Of a DNA stretch of 64,000 nt, positions 17,864 through 25,463 are shown one piece after another. The stretch's first letter is position 1. The number at the start of each line of letters is the position of its first letter. The stretch is from Salinactinospora qingdaonensis (GTDB lineage: Bacteria > Actinomycetota > Actinomycetes > Streptosporangiales > Streptosporangiaceae). The translations under genes were made by a program, and so were the position numbers. The stretch spans positions 310,001 through 374,000 of the forward strand of contig NZ_BAABDD010000002.1 in the NCBI RefSeq assembly GCF_039539445.1. The letters run 5' to 3'. A model generated the notes under the pieces. That model searched no databases. It saw only the letters and a list, made by a program, of their open reading frames with translations, and had not been told where the DNA came from.

Positions 17864-17962
17864 CCGCGTTGAAGCACGTCACTAGGGTTCGACAGTGCGT
17901 GGCCGCATGTGTGCGAACTGTATTCTGGTGACACCTAATCAGCCACAATTCGCCAACGCGCG

Positions 17963-17990
17963 TTCGAAAGCCAGCAACCATGGATAGCCT
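17963..17990 (+). promoter_or_regulatory. Candidate leaderless promoter of dop
   Basis: TTCGAA at 17963-17968 and TAGCCT at 17985-17990 with a 16-bp spacer. Six bases separate the -10 box from the ATG at 17997, so the transcript would begin at the start codon. No Shine-Dalgarno sequence is present, which agrees with leaderless translation. Confidence 0.45.
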
Positions 17991-17996
17991 TCTTAC

Positions 17997-19517
17997 ATGA
18001 GTGTGCGGCGGATTATGGGCATCGAGACCGAGTACGGCATCTCCGTGCCCGGCAATCCCGGTGCCAACGCGATGGTGACCTCGACCCAGGTGGTCAATGC
18101 CTACCTGGCGGCTTCGGCCGCCCGGGCACGCAAGGCTCGCTGGGACTTTGAGGAGGAGAACCCCCTGCGCGACGCGCGTGGGTTCGACCTCGCTCGTGAG
18201 GTCGCCGACCCCACCCAACTCACCGATGAAGACCTCGGACTCGCCAATGTCATATTGACCAACGGCGCGCGGCTCTACGTCGATCACGCCCACCCCGAGT
18301 ACTCCGCGCCCGAGGTCACCAACCCGCTGGACGCCGTGCTGTGGGACAAGGCCGGTGAGCGCGTCATGGCCGATGCCTGCCAGCGCGCCTCGACCATTCC
18401 CGGTGTCGAGCCCATCCAGCTCTACAAGAACAACACCGACAACAAGGGCGCCTCCTATGGCTGTCATGAGAACTACCTCATGCGCCGGGCGACCCCTTTC
18501 GCCGACATCGTCCGTCATCTGATCCCGTTCTTTGTCTCACGCCAGGTCATCTGCGGGGCCGGCCGGGTCGGTATCGGGGCCGACGGCCGCGACAGTGGCT
18601 TCCAGATCAGTCAGCGTGCCGACTTCTTCGAGGTTGAGGTGGGGCTGGAGACCACGCTCAAGCGGCCCATCATCAACACCCGAGACGAGCCGCACGCCGA
18701 CCCCGACCGGTATCGGCGGCTCCACGTGATCATTGGCGACGCCAACATGAGCGAGGTCGCCACCTATCTCAAGCTCGGTACCACCTCGCTGGTGCTGTCG
18801 ATGATCGAGGACGGTTTCATCAACGCCGACCTGGCGTTGGAGACGCCGGTGGCCGACCTCAGAGCCATCTCCCACGATCCGTCGCTGACCCACACCGTTC
18901 GGCTGCGCGACGGGCGCCGGATGACCGCACTGCAACTCCAGCACGAGTACCTCGACCAGGCCCGCAAGTACGCCGAGGACCGTCTCGGCGCCGACATCGA
19001 CCCCGATACCGCTGACGTGCTCGACCGCTGGGAAAGCACGCTCACCCGGCTCGACGAAGACCCCATGCAGCTCGCCACGGAACTGGACTGGGTGGCCAAG
19101 CTCCAGATCCTGGAGGGCTACCGCAGCCGTGACGGCATCGACTGGGGCCACCACCGGCTCCAGTTGGTCGACCTCCAGTACTCCGACGTACGCCAGGACA
19201 AGGGGCTGTACAACCGGGTCGCAGCGCGCGGCCGGATGAAGCGTATGGTCGCCGAAGAGGATGTGCAGCGGGCTATCGTCGAACCGCCCACCGACACCCG
19301 TGCCTACTTCCGCGGGCGCTGCCTCGCCAAGTATGCCGATGCGGTGGCAGCGGCCTCATGGGACTCGGTGATCTTCGACCTTCCCGGGCACGACTCGCTA
19401 CAGCGCGTCCCCACCCTGGAGCCGCTGCGGGGCACCAAGGACCACGTGGAGTCCCTCCTGGAGCGTTCACCGACCGCGGTCGATCTGGTTGCCGTGCTGA
19501 CGGGACAACGCAATTAG
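17997..19517 (+). CDS. dop: Pup deamidase/depupylase Dop
   Basis: Glutamine-synthetase-like enzyme of 506 aa. It converts the C-terminal Gln of Pup to Glu and removes Pup from substrates. The start MGIETEYGISVPGNPGANA carries the catalytic/metal Glu-x-Glu. The Dop-loop insertion (residues about 40-80, ARKARWDFEEENPLRDARG region) is present here and absent in the PafA paralogue in this window, which assigns the function. Conserved ARLYVDHAHPEYSAPE, NNTDNKGASYGCHENYL and NTRDEPHADPDRYRRLHVI follow. No ribosome site precedes the ATG. In other actinobacteria dop is usually immediately followed by pup; here about 4.5 kb of other DNA intervenes. Confidence 0.96.
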   Translation: MSVRRIMGIETEYGISVPGNPGANAMVTSTQVVNAYLAASAARARKARWDFEEENPLRDARGFDLAREVADPTQLTDEDLGLANVILTNGARLYVDHAHPEYSAPEVTNPLDAVLWDKAGERVMADACQRASTIPGVEPIQLYKNNTDNKGASYGCHENYLMRRATPFADIVRHLIPFFVSRQVICGAGRVGIGADGRDSGFQISQRADFFEVEVGLETTLKRPIINTRDEPHADPDRYRRLHVIIGDANMSEVATYLKLGTTSLVLSMIEDGFINADLALETPVADLRAISHDPSLTHTVRLRDGRRMTALQLQHEYLDQARKYAEDRLGADIDPDTADVLDRWESTLTRLDEDPMQLATELDWVAKLQILEGYRSRDGIDWGHHRLQLVDLQYSDVRQDKGLYNRVAARGRMKRMVAEEDVQRAIVEPPTDTRAYFRGRCLAKYADAVAAASWDSVIFDLPGHDSLQRVPTLEPLRGTKDHVESLLERSPTAVDLVAVLTGQRN

Positions 19518-19540
19518 CAAGCGTGCGGCGGGCGGCTCGC

Positions 19541-19880
19541 TCACCAGTTGTGTATCGAGCCGTCCCGCAGCCGGTTCACCGGCAGGTATCTCGGCTCGTA
19601 GGGATAGCGGGCTGCGGCCGTCCCCTCGACCGCTCTCCCCAAGCCGGGGGCGTCGCCGGGTTGGGGAGAGCGGCCCTCGTTGACGGTGTAGCCCACTGTG
19701 AACACCTCCTGCCAAGGCTCCAGGTGACCCGTGTACTCCTTGGATTCCGACGTTGGGGATGGCCATGTCCAGGTGGAGCGCAGCCGCGAACGAGATGGGG
19801 GAGAGGTCGCCGGCGCCGTGCGAGCCCGAGCACGCCCCGTACAGGTGCGTGCGGTCGAAAGGCCGACTCCGCCGCGTTCT
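19541..19880 (-). pseudogene. Decayed ManD-type sugar-acid dehydratase (C-terminal remnant)
   Basis: The minus strand encodes the C-terminal end of an enolase-superfamily sugar-acid dehydratase (mannonate/gluconate dehydratase, ManD-like). Its characteristic blocks are split over two frames. HGAGDLSPISFAAALHLDMA then IPNVGIQ lies in one frame. EYTGHLEPWQEVFTVGY, then GDAPGLG and YLPVNRLRDGSIHNW with a stop at 19541-19543 lie in another. A single extra G near 19737-19742 (CAAGGAGTAC where CAAGAGTAC would keep frame) joins them. Everything upstream of the His-Gly block is missing; a full enzyme has about 400 residues and only about 110 remain. Family assignment is from remembered conserved blocks. 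No functional product is expected. Confidence 0.7.
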
Positions 19881-20158
19881 TCCACCTCGACCACCGGTTT
19901 CATTCAGGTGCTGTTCGACGTCGCGGGCCACGCCGGCGCGGGCGAGGTGGCTCGGCGCGCCCGCCCCGACATGGATCGCATCCGCAGACTCGCTACTTCC
20001 GACCACCTCCGGCCCCGCTCACCTGTTCGCCGAGCACCGCAGTGTCGTCGAAGCGATCGCCGCCGGCGATCTGGCCACTGGTGAGGCCGTCCCCCGGAGG
20101 GCACCTGCGTGCCGTTCTCGACACCGTCGAGACCGTCCGTGCCCGCTGCCCCGACTGA
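19868..20158 (+). pseudogene. Decayed GntR-family regulator (FCD domain remnant)
   Basis: Plus-strand remnant of the FCD ligand-binding domain of a FadR/UxuR-type GntR repressor, readable only by switching frames three times. FFHLDHRFH (the metal-binding D/H motif, 19877-19903) is followed after one extra T by QVLFDVAGH and DMDRIRRLATSD (from 19905). Then LFAEHRSVVEAIAAGDLATGEA appears in the next frame (from 20023). Finally HLRAVLDTVETVRARCPD with a stop at 20156-20158 lies in the third. The DNA-binding half is absent. It abuts the dehydratase remnant head to head at about 19870, so the two genes were probably divergent and lost their 5' halves together. Confidence 0.7.
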
Positions 20159-20172
20159 CTATCGCGGTGGCC

Positions 20173-20580
20173 CTAGACCAACAGTCCGATGCCAAGGGTT
20201 AGCGTCGCGGCGAACAGCGAGGCCGCGCCGAGGTAGACCAGCCACAACAGCGCATTGGGGCGTTTCGCGCGCGGCGAGGCCACGGACAGGAAGAAACCCA
20301 GCGGCATGAGGATCGGTGGGGCCACCAGCATCAACCTCACCACCGTGCTCCACGGCTCGCCCAATCCGGCCAGGGCCACATAGGGCACCGTGACCAAGGC
20401 GAAGAGTACGAGTACACCGGCATGGGCGTGTCCGGCGGTGAACATGCTGCGCCGCATGGGGTTGTCGAGGTAACCCGGTGTGGCCCGGGTGAGGAAGTAC
20501 AGCAGCGAGTAGCCGCCCCACACGACGAGGGGAACCGTGATGAGCAAAATGCCGACCGTACTCTGCGCTGTCGTGGACAT
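20173..20580 (-). CDS. Small integral membrane protein, 135 aa
   Basis: Four predicted membrane helices: TVGILLITVPLVVWGGYSLLYFL, then AGVLVLFALVTVPYVAL, LMLVAPPILMPLGFFLSV and LLWLVYLGAASLFAATLTLG (positions about 10-130). A histidine pair in FTAGHAHAGVLV could bind a metal or heme, but this is only a possibility. The ATG at 20580 is chosen because GGAGG lies six bases upstream. An in-frame ATG eleven codons earlier sits inside the promoter region. The family is not recognised. It has its own strong promoter with an overlapping dyad, so it is probably regulated. It lies in the accessory segment between dop and pup. Confidence 0.8.
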   Translation of the reverse strand: MSTTAQSTVGILLITVPLVVWGGYSLLYFLTRATPGYLDNPMRRSMFTAGHAHAGVLVLFALVTVPYVALAGLGEPWSTVVRLMLVAPPILMPLGFFLSVASPRAKRPNALLWLVYLGAASLFAATLTLGIGLLV

Positions 20581-20594
20581 GACGACCTCCAATT

Positions 20595-20640
20595 GGATAG
20601 TTTCACTCGCCAATATTAGAGAGTTTTACTATCCAGTCAA
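20595..20640 (-). promoter_or_regulatory. Sigma-70 promoter with overlapping operator dyad
   Basis: Read on the minus strand: -35 TTGACT (20635-20640), 16-bp spacer, -10 TAATAT (20613-20618), upstream of the small membrane protein gene. An inverted repeat brackets the -10 box: GGATAGT at 20595-20601 and ACTATCC at 20628-20634, extended imperfectly inward to GGATAGTnnnACTC/GAGTnnnACTATCC. A bound regulator would block polymerase. The stretch is AT-rich compared with its surroundings. The regulator is unknown. Confidence 0.7.
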
Positions 20641-21700
20641 TTTGTCGTCGTTTATCACCTCGTGCCCAGTGCGCTCGGAACTGGACGGCCGGTGTGGTTC
20701 CAGGCAGGCGGAGGCGTAGGGAGCAGTGAGCGTTTGCTCCGCGCCGCAGGCCCGCAAGCCCTCGGCCGCGGCCGAGGGCTTGCGGGCCGAGTCGGCCGTT
20801 GACGCTGGGGCGCCGAATCGATGCGCCGGCGCGGCCAGGCCGCGAAACCGCCGGCGGCCTCGTCACGGCGGGCGGGACGCACCACCGTGATGACCGGCGC
20901 GGCCATGTCGGTAGCGCAAGCGGTCCCGGCGAAGCCCTTGCCGAACGCGGCTGTGGTGTCCGGCCAGAGCGGAGGGGCAGCCGGTGCGGCCCCGCCCGGT
21001 TTGGCCGCCGACTGTAGGTCAACCACGACAGCAGACGGGGCAACGGGGCCCTCACGAGGGCAGGGGCCACGCCCAGCCGGTGGCGCGCGCCGGGCGGGGC
21101 CAGCCAGTACCTGGGCCACAGTCACTCGATCGCGGGGAGCATCCCCAGTTCGCTGTCCCAGCGTGCGAGCCGGTCCAAGCCGGTCGCGGTCCTTGGTGGT
21201 CCCCACCTCAAGATGTCAGGGCGCTGGGCGAGGTCGCGCCGCTCCAGCGCCGCCGTCGCACCGGCAGGCCAGGGCGGCACTGCCCGCATGAGCGGGGCGG
21301 CTCCGCCCTGGGGCGCCCTCGGGCAAGGGCGCCGGCGCAGGACGTGCAAGCGCGGCCGCCCCGCTGGACCGCCGTCTCCGCCGCCGATCCACCAGTGCGC
21401 CGCCGTCGGGATCGTGGCGTGGTCCCAGCGGCTCCAGGAACGTTCCTCGGACGCGCCCTACATCCGCCCACGGATGCACGCCGGGCCCGCCGCACCGCCA
21501 CGAGACGGTCGCCGCCGGGACCGGCGGCCGCTCCCCGCTGCGCGCAGCCCTTCCTGTGGGCTCGGCGGTTCGGCACTGGGCAGCCACCGCCGCGACCGCC
21601 CTCAGCCGGCTCCTCCGATCACAGGGCCGCCCGGGTCGATAGCCGTCGCGCGGCGGTGTGTGGCGCCCCCCGCCGAGACGTTCGGCTCGGCGACGCGCTC
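20641..21700. other. 1.06-kb gene-poor region, probably decayed coding DNA
   Basis: No intact gene is convincing. Minus-strand frames contain protein-like patches (for example DILRWGPPRTATGLDRLARW near 21150-21200 and TDMAAPVITVVRPARRDEAAGG near 20850-20910), but in different frames and surrounded by Arg/Pro-rich noise. This fits an old gene with frameshifts that I cannot name. A perfect 40-bp palindrome at 20749-20788 lies at the left end, where a leftward gene would have ended. Confidence 0.45.
20749..20788. repeat. Perfect 40-bp palindrome
   Basis: Arms 20749-20768 (GGCCCGCAAGCCCTCGGCCG) and 20769-20788 are exact reverse complements with no spacer. As RNA it would form a stem of about 18 bp with a minimal loop. 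No intact gene ends next to it, so if it is a terminator its gene is lost. Confidence 0.85.
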
Positions 21701-21982
21701 TCAAACGTTGATGCGTCCACCGACCTCGTCCACCGAGTCGGCGTCCTCGTCATCGAACCACAGGCCACCTTCGCCGAGGTAGCGGAAATGCAGGTCGGTG
21801 CCTGCCGGCACGGTCACAACCGCGCTACGCATGCCGTTGCTGCGCGTCACGAGCGGATGGGCGGTGGGGTCCCACTCATTGAAGCTGCCCACCACCGACA
21901 CGGGCCCGGCCGGCTCCCCCAACGGCAGCGTGAACGTCACCCTGCAACGGCCGTCCTTTCCCGGTTTCCCGCGCTTGATCAT
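21701..21982 (-). CDS. Stand-alone CBM48/isoamylase early-set domain protein
   Basis: A 93-aa protein that is just one Ig-like early-set (CBM48, AMPK-beta-type glycogen-binding) domain: RCRVTFTLPL, then PVSVVGSFNEWDPTAHPLV, and HFRYLGEGGLWFDDEDADSV. The GSFNxWD signature is the carbohydrate-contact strand-loop in this family. The ATG at 21982 has GGGGGAA seven bases upstream. Longer in-frame starts (for example at 22012) lack one. Stand-alone versions are common in actinobacteria and are suspected to bind glycogen or starch, but their role is not established. It lies in the accessory segment between dop and pup. Confidence 0.85.
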   Translation of the reverse strand: MIKRGKPGKDGRCRVTFTLPLGEPAGPVSVVGSFNEWDPTAHPLVTRSNGMRSAVVTVPAGTDLHFRYLGEGGLWFDDEDADSVDEVGGRINV

Positions 21983-22327
21983 GAATGATTCCCCCTGAGT
22001 CACATTCGGCATGACCGCCGGGACGTGGAGCACCCTGGTCGAGCCCCGACCCCCGTCTGAGCCCAAGTTTCGCCTACCGGCCACGCTGATCCAGGTAAAG
22101 ACACGCGAATCCGGCACCCTCCCTCCGTGGGATGTCGGCTTCCCGCCGCTGTGCCTGCTCATAACCCCCTTACCCGTCGGTGCGGCGCCCGTCGCCGCGA
22201 CACCGCCCGCTCCGGAGACGGCCCGGCGTGGCCGGCGTTCGCGCAGTGAGCGCGACTTCTTCCGCAATAGCCTGCACATGTCGGTGAGGTGAGCCATCCT
22301 GGAGAAAAGGGGAAGGAGTTGTGGTCT
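21983..22327. other. Intergenic region between divergent genes
   Basis: About 345 bases separating the leftward CBM48 gene from the rightward exonuclease gene. It should hold both promoters. No clear hexamer pair, repeat or small gene was found. Confidence 0.4.
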
Positions 22328-23302
22328 GTGAGCGACACCGGCGATGTGTGGAGCGCCATCGATTTCGAGACGGCCAATTCCCACCCGGGCAGCGTGTGCT
22401 CGGTGGGGCTGGTGCGGATCTGCGGCGGCGAGATCGTCGCCCGCAGCACTACCGTTGTGCGCCCGCCGCGGCCGGTCGACTGGTTCGCTCGGTTCAACAT
22501 CGAGTTTCACGGCATCACCCCAGCACACGTTGCTGACGCTCCCGAGTGGCCGGAGGTTTTCGACCACATCCTCGACTTCGCCGCCGGCGCTCCGCTGGTG
22601 GCGCACAACGCCACCTTCGACATGGGGGTGATCCGCTCGGCCTGCGCCCAGGCGGGACTTTCATGGCCAGAGCTGCCCTACACGTGCAGCCTGGCCACGG
22701 CGCGCCGTGTCTGGCGCGACCTGCCCGACTACAAGCTGCCCACCGTATGCGCGCGTATCGGTCACGAGCTGCTACGTCACCACAGTGCCGACGCCGACGC
22801 CGAGGCCGCCGCCCAGATCATGCTCGCCGCGCTGGCCGAGCACGGCGTCTCCTCGCTACCCGAACTCGCCGCGCGCACTGGTGCTTTGCTGCGGACGCTG
22901 CCCGCCGGAACCGCCTCCGCCGCGCCCGGGCCGGCAGCGGTGGCTCCCAGCGACCGTTTCGCACGGTGGCGCGAGGAGAGCCGTGCCCCGCTGCCCGCCC
23001 CCGATCCCGGCGCCGACCCCTCCGGACCGCTGTATGGGCGCACCGTCTGTGTCTCCGGTGAACTGCGGGAGCTGTCCAAACTTGAGGCGTGGCAGCGCAT
23101 CGCTGCCGCCGGTGGCCACCCCGCCAAGAACGTCACCCGCCGCACCGATGTCCTCGTCATCGGTGCGGCCACCGCGGCCAAGACCGAAAAGCAGCGCCGC
23201 GCCGAGACCTATGCGGCCAAGGGGCAAGACATCGCGATCGTCACCGAGGCCACGTTTCTCGCCGATCTCCTCGCCTCGCCCAGCCGCCTGCCTCACCGGT
23301 GA
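22328..23302 (+). CDS. DEDDh exonuclease with C-terminal BRCT domain
   Basis: A 324-aa protein. Residues 8-165 are a DnaQ-like 3'-5' exonuclease: AIDFETA with Asp12 and Glu14, HNATFDMGV with Asp98, and HHSADADAEA with His152 and Asp157, the complete DEDDh set. Residues about 236-324 form a BRCT domain (LYGRTVCVSGELRELSKLEA, then NVTRRTDVLVIG), as in DNA ligase and replication factor C. The linker is Pro/Ala-rich. The GTG at 22328 is chosen because GGAAGGAG lies nine bases upstream. This combination suggests repair at nicks or DNA ends, by analogy with other BRCT-exonuclease proteins. It is not one of the replicative epsilon subunits. Confidence 0.9.
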   Translation: MSDTGDVWSAIDFETANSHPGSVCSVGLVRICGGEIVARSTTVVRPPRPVDWFARFNIEFHGITPAHVADAPEWPEVFDHILDFAAGAPLVAHNATFDMGVIRSACAQAGLSWPELPYTCSLATARRVWRDLPDYKLPTVCARIGHELLRHHSADADAEAAAQIMLAALAEHGVSSLPELAARTGALLRTLPAGTASAAPGPAAVAPSDRFARWREESRAPLPAPDPGADPSGPLYGRTVCVSGELRELSKLEAWQRIAAAGGHPAKNVTRRTDVLVIGAATAAKTEKQRRAETYAAKGQDIAIVTEATFLADLLASPSRLPHR

Positions 23303-23385
23303 CGCCTGTCCGGGCGCCGTCCCCGACTGGGCCACGGCGCCCCAGGTCGCGCATACTTGCCTCCCCGCCGGGCAGCAGTGCAGGT

Positions 23386-23838
23386 ATGTCCGACATCACG
23401 TTGCGCAGTTCCGCATTCGGCGACCACGACACCATCCCGGCGGCCTACTCGCACCAGGCCGGCGACACCTCGCCGCCGCTGGAGTGGTCCGGCGTCCCCG
23501 ACGGCACCGCTGAACTCGTGCTGACCTGTGAAGATCCTGATGCGCCCGTGGGGACGTTCGTCCACTGGCTGCTGGCCGGTATCCCCGCCCAAACCAGCGG
23601 TCTCGGCCCCGGCGAGCGGCCCGAAGGGGCGACGGAGGGCACCAACGACTACGGTTTCCAAGGCTACGGCGGCCCCCAGCCGCCGGTGGGCGACCCGCCG
23701 CACCGCTACTTCTTCCACGTTTACGCCTGCCAACACCCGCTCGACCTGCAATCGGGCTACTCTAGCGACCAGTTGCGCAGCCAGCTCCGTGACAACGCGG
23801 TCGCCAGCGGCACTTTGGTCGGCCATTTCGCCCGCTAG
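23386..23838 (+). CDS. YbhB/YbcL-family Raf-kinase-inhibitor-like (PEBP) protein
   Basis: A 150-aa phosphatidylethanolamine-binding-protein homologue. Hallmarks: IPAAYSHQAGDTSPPLEWSG, LTCEDPDAPVGTFVHWLLAGI (the DPDxP and FxHW motifs around the anion pocket) and the end GPQPPVGDPPHRYFFHVYA. No signal peptide, so cytoplasmic. The ATG at 23386 fits the normal family N-terminus MSDITLRSSAF; only a weak GCAGGT precedes it. Bacterial members have no firmly assigned function. It is 80 bases downstream of the exonuclease gene and could share its transcript. Confidence 0.9.
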   Translation: MSDITLRSSAFGDHDTIPAAYSHQAGDTSPPLEWSGVPDGTAELVLTCEDPDAPVGTFVHWLLAGIPAQTSGLGPGERPEGATEGTNDYGFQGYGGPQPPVGDPPHRYFFHVYACQHPLDLQSGYSSDQLRSQLRDNAVASGTLVGHFAR

Positions 23839-24054
23839 CCCCGCCGCTCCCGCACAGCACAGCGGGCCTCGTCGCTTCTGTCACGTGGGGAACCGAACAT
23901 CCCCTTCACACGTTTCGGACGTGTGTACGGGTTCCCTCCTGGGTAACTCGGCAGAACAAGCGTCGCAAAGACGGTTCAGCAGGGGGCCGATGGGCCAATA
24001 TAAGGGGCGAGGGCCCCGATAGTGTCCCGACGGTGCCCGACACGGAGGTTGCAA

Positions 24055-24258
24055 ATGGCGACGAAGGACAGTGGCGGTCAGAAGCACACCAGCCGGCGCG
24101 AAAACGAATCCGAAGAGGTCGAAGCCAGCACTGACGCCCAGGAGCGCAACGAGAAGCTCACCGAGGACGTCGACGACATCCTCGACGAGATCGACGACGT
24201 GCTGGAAACCAACAGCGAGGACTTCGTGCGGCAGTTCGTGCAAAAGGGTGGACAGTAG
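24055..24258 (+). CDS. pup: Prokaryotic ubiquitin-like protein Pup
   Basis: Small protein modifier of 67 aa. It is hydrophilic and mostly disordered, with a helical segment (NEKLTEDVDDILDEIDDVLE) that binds the ARC coiled coil. The C-terminus is FVRQFVQKGGQ. It ends in Gln, so Dop must deamidate it to Glu before PafA can attach it to lysines. The ATG at 24055 has GGAGG six bases upstream; an in-frame GTG at 24022 lacks a site and gives a non-family N-terminus. A hairpin 37 bases after the stop separates it from prcB, so pup and prcBA may be transcribed at different levels. Confidence 0.97.
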   Translation: MATKDSGGQKHTSRRENESEEVEASTDAQERNEKLTEDVDDILDEIDDVLETNSEDFVRQFVQKGGQ

Positions 24259-24295
24259 CCGCACGGCCCCTCTGGTAGGCCGCTGACCGCTCCGG

Positions 24296-24321
24296 CGCCG
24301 TGGTGCTCACGCACCACGGCG
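24296..24321. terminator. Terminator or attenuator between pup and prcB
   Basis: 11-bp stem (CGCCGTGGTGC at 24296-24306, complement at 24311-24321) with a TCAC tetraloop. It follows the pup stop by 37 bases and precedes prcB by about 275 bases. It could end the pup transcript or attenuate read-through into the proteasome genes. Confidence 0.65.
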
Positions 24322-24595
24322 GTCCGGTTGCGCTCACGGCCCCGGCCGGTAGTGGCGACGTCGCGCCGCCGCGATTTTTCGTCGTGTCGGCGTTGACGTG
24401 GCCCTTGGCCGGTGCTCTCTCCCGGCAGCGGGTGCCGCCCGCAGTTCGCCCACAGCGAGATAGGAGGCTGCGGCCCCACACTGGCCACCGTCCTCAGTAG
24501 GGTCACAACCACGAGTCGACAACCGGCCCGACAACAAAGACCATCGCGCCGTGCTCACCCCTCGGCTCGGGTGCGGCGCTACCGAAGGGAGTCGC
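24322..24595. other. Region between pup terminator and prcB
   Basis: No gene visible. It probably contains a separate promoter for prcBA, but no hexamer pair stood out. Confidence 0.35.
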
Positions 24596-25444
24596 GTGTC
24601 TGAAGCGTTCGAGGGCGGCGGACGGCTGCCCGCAGCGTTCATGAACCCCGGTACATCGTCGTTTGTCGACTTCCTCCGTGCGACGAGTCCGGAGTTGCTT
24701 CCAGGCGGGCGCGAACTGCCCGAGGGCGGTTCCTCCTCTCATCTCACCCCGGAAGCCACCACGATCGTGGCCCTCACCTTCGCCGGTGGTGTGGTGCTGG
24801 CCGGCGACCGCCGTGCCACCTCTGGCAACGTCATCGCCAACCGCGACGTCGACAAGCTCTTCCGTGCCGACGAGTACAGTGCCGTCGCCATCGCCGGTGC
24901 GGCCGGCATCGGCATCGAGCTCGCCAAGCTGTTCCAGGTGGAGTTGGAGCACTACGAGAAGCGGGAGAGCCGGCCGCTGTCGCTGGAGGGCAAGGCCAAC
25001 CGGCTGGCCGCTATGGTCCGCAGCAACCTCGGCATGGCCATGCAGGGCTTCGTCGTGGTTCCGCTGCTCGTCGGCTACGACGAGGCCAGCGGGGAGGGGC
25101 GGATCTTCAGCTACGACGCCGTCGGTGGGCAGTACGAGGAGATGCGCCACCACTCCATCGGCTCGGGCTCGGTCTATGCCCGCGGTGCGTTGAAGAAGCT
25201 CTACCGCGAAGGTCTCACCGAGGATGACGCCGTTCTCGTGGCGTTGCAGGCACTCTACGACGCCGCTGACGACGATTCCGCCACGGGCGGCCCCGACGTG
25301 CACCGCAAGATCTACCCCTTGGTCGATGTCATCAACGACGACGGGTACCGCCGGCTCCCCGCTGCGGAAGTCGCTCAGGTCGCCGAGTCGGTGGTCCAGG
25401 AGCGTGCCGAGCGTCCCGACGGTCCCGCCGCCCCGTTGCGCTGA
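24596..25444 (+). CDS. prcB: Proteasome subunit beta
   Basis: Catalytic subunit of the 20S core, 282-aa precursor. GTG at 24596 with GAAGGGAG just upstream. The propeptide of 54 residues (VSEAFEGGGRLPAAFMNP onward) is removed autocatalytically before Thr55, giving the mature N-terminus TTIVALTFAGGVVLAGDRRA. Thr55 is the nucleophile. Asp and Lys of the family appear in LAGDRRATSG and DVDKLFRADE. The SGSVYARGALKKLY and DDSATGGPDVHRKIYP segments are typical of the actinobacterial beta subunit. It assembles in the two inner heptameric rings with PrcA rings outside. prcA follows after 77 bases. Confidence 0.96.
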   Translation: MSEAFEGGGRLPAAFMNPGTSSFVDFLRATSPELLPGGRELPEGGSSSHLTPEATTIVALTFAGGVVLAGDRRATSGNVIANRDVDKLFRADEYSAVAIAGAAGIGIELAKLFQVELEHYEKRESRPLSLEGKANRLAAMVRSNLGMAMQGFVVVPLLVGYDEASGEGRIFSYDAVGGQYEEMRHHSIGSGSVYARGALKKLYREGLTEDDAVLVALQALYDAADDDSATGGPDVHRKIYPLVDVINDDGYRRLPAAEVAQVAESVVQERAERPDGPAAPLR

Positions 25445-25463
25445 CCCCTCCCGCCCCGCCCGT

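Noticed and set aside
20641..21700. Several open frames of 100-330 codons on both strands
   Set aside because: They overlap each other in all frames and have the Arg/Pro/Ala bias of random high-GC sequence; kept only as a possible pseudogene region.
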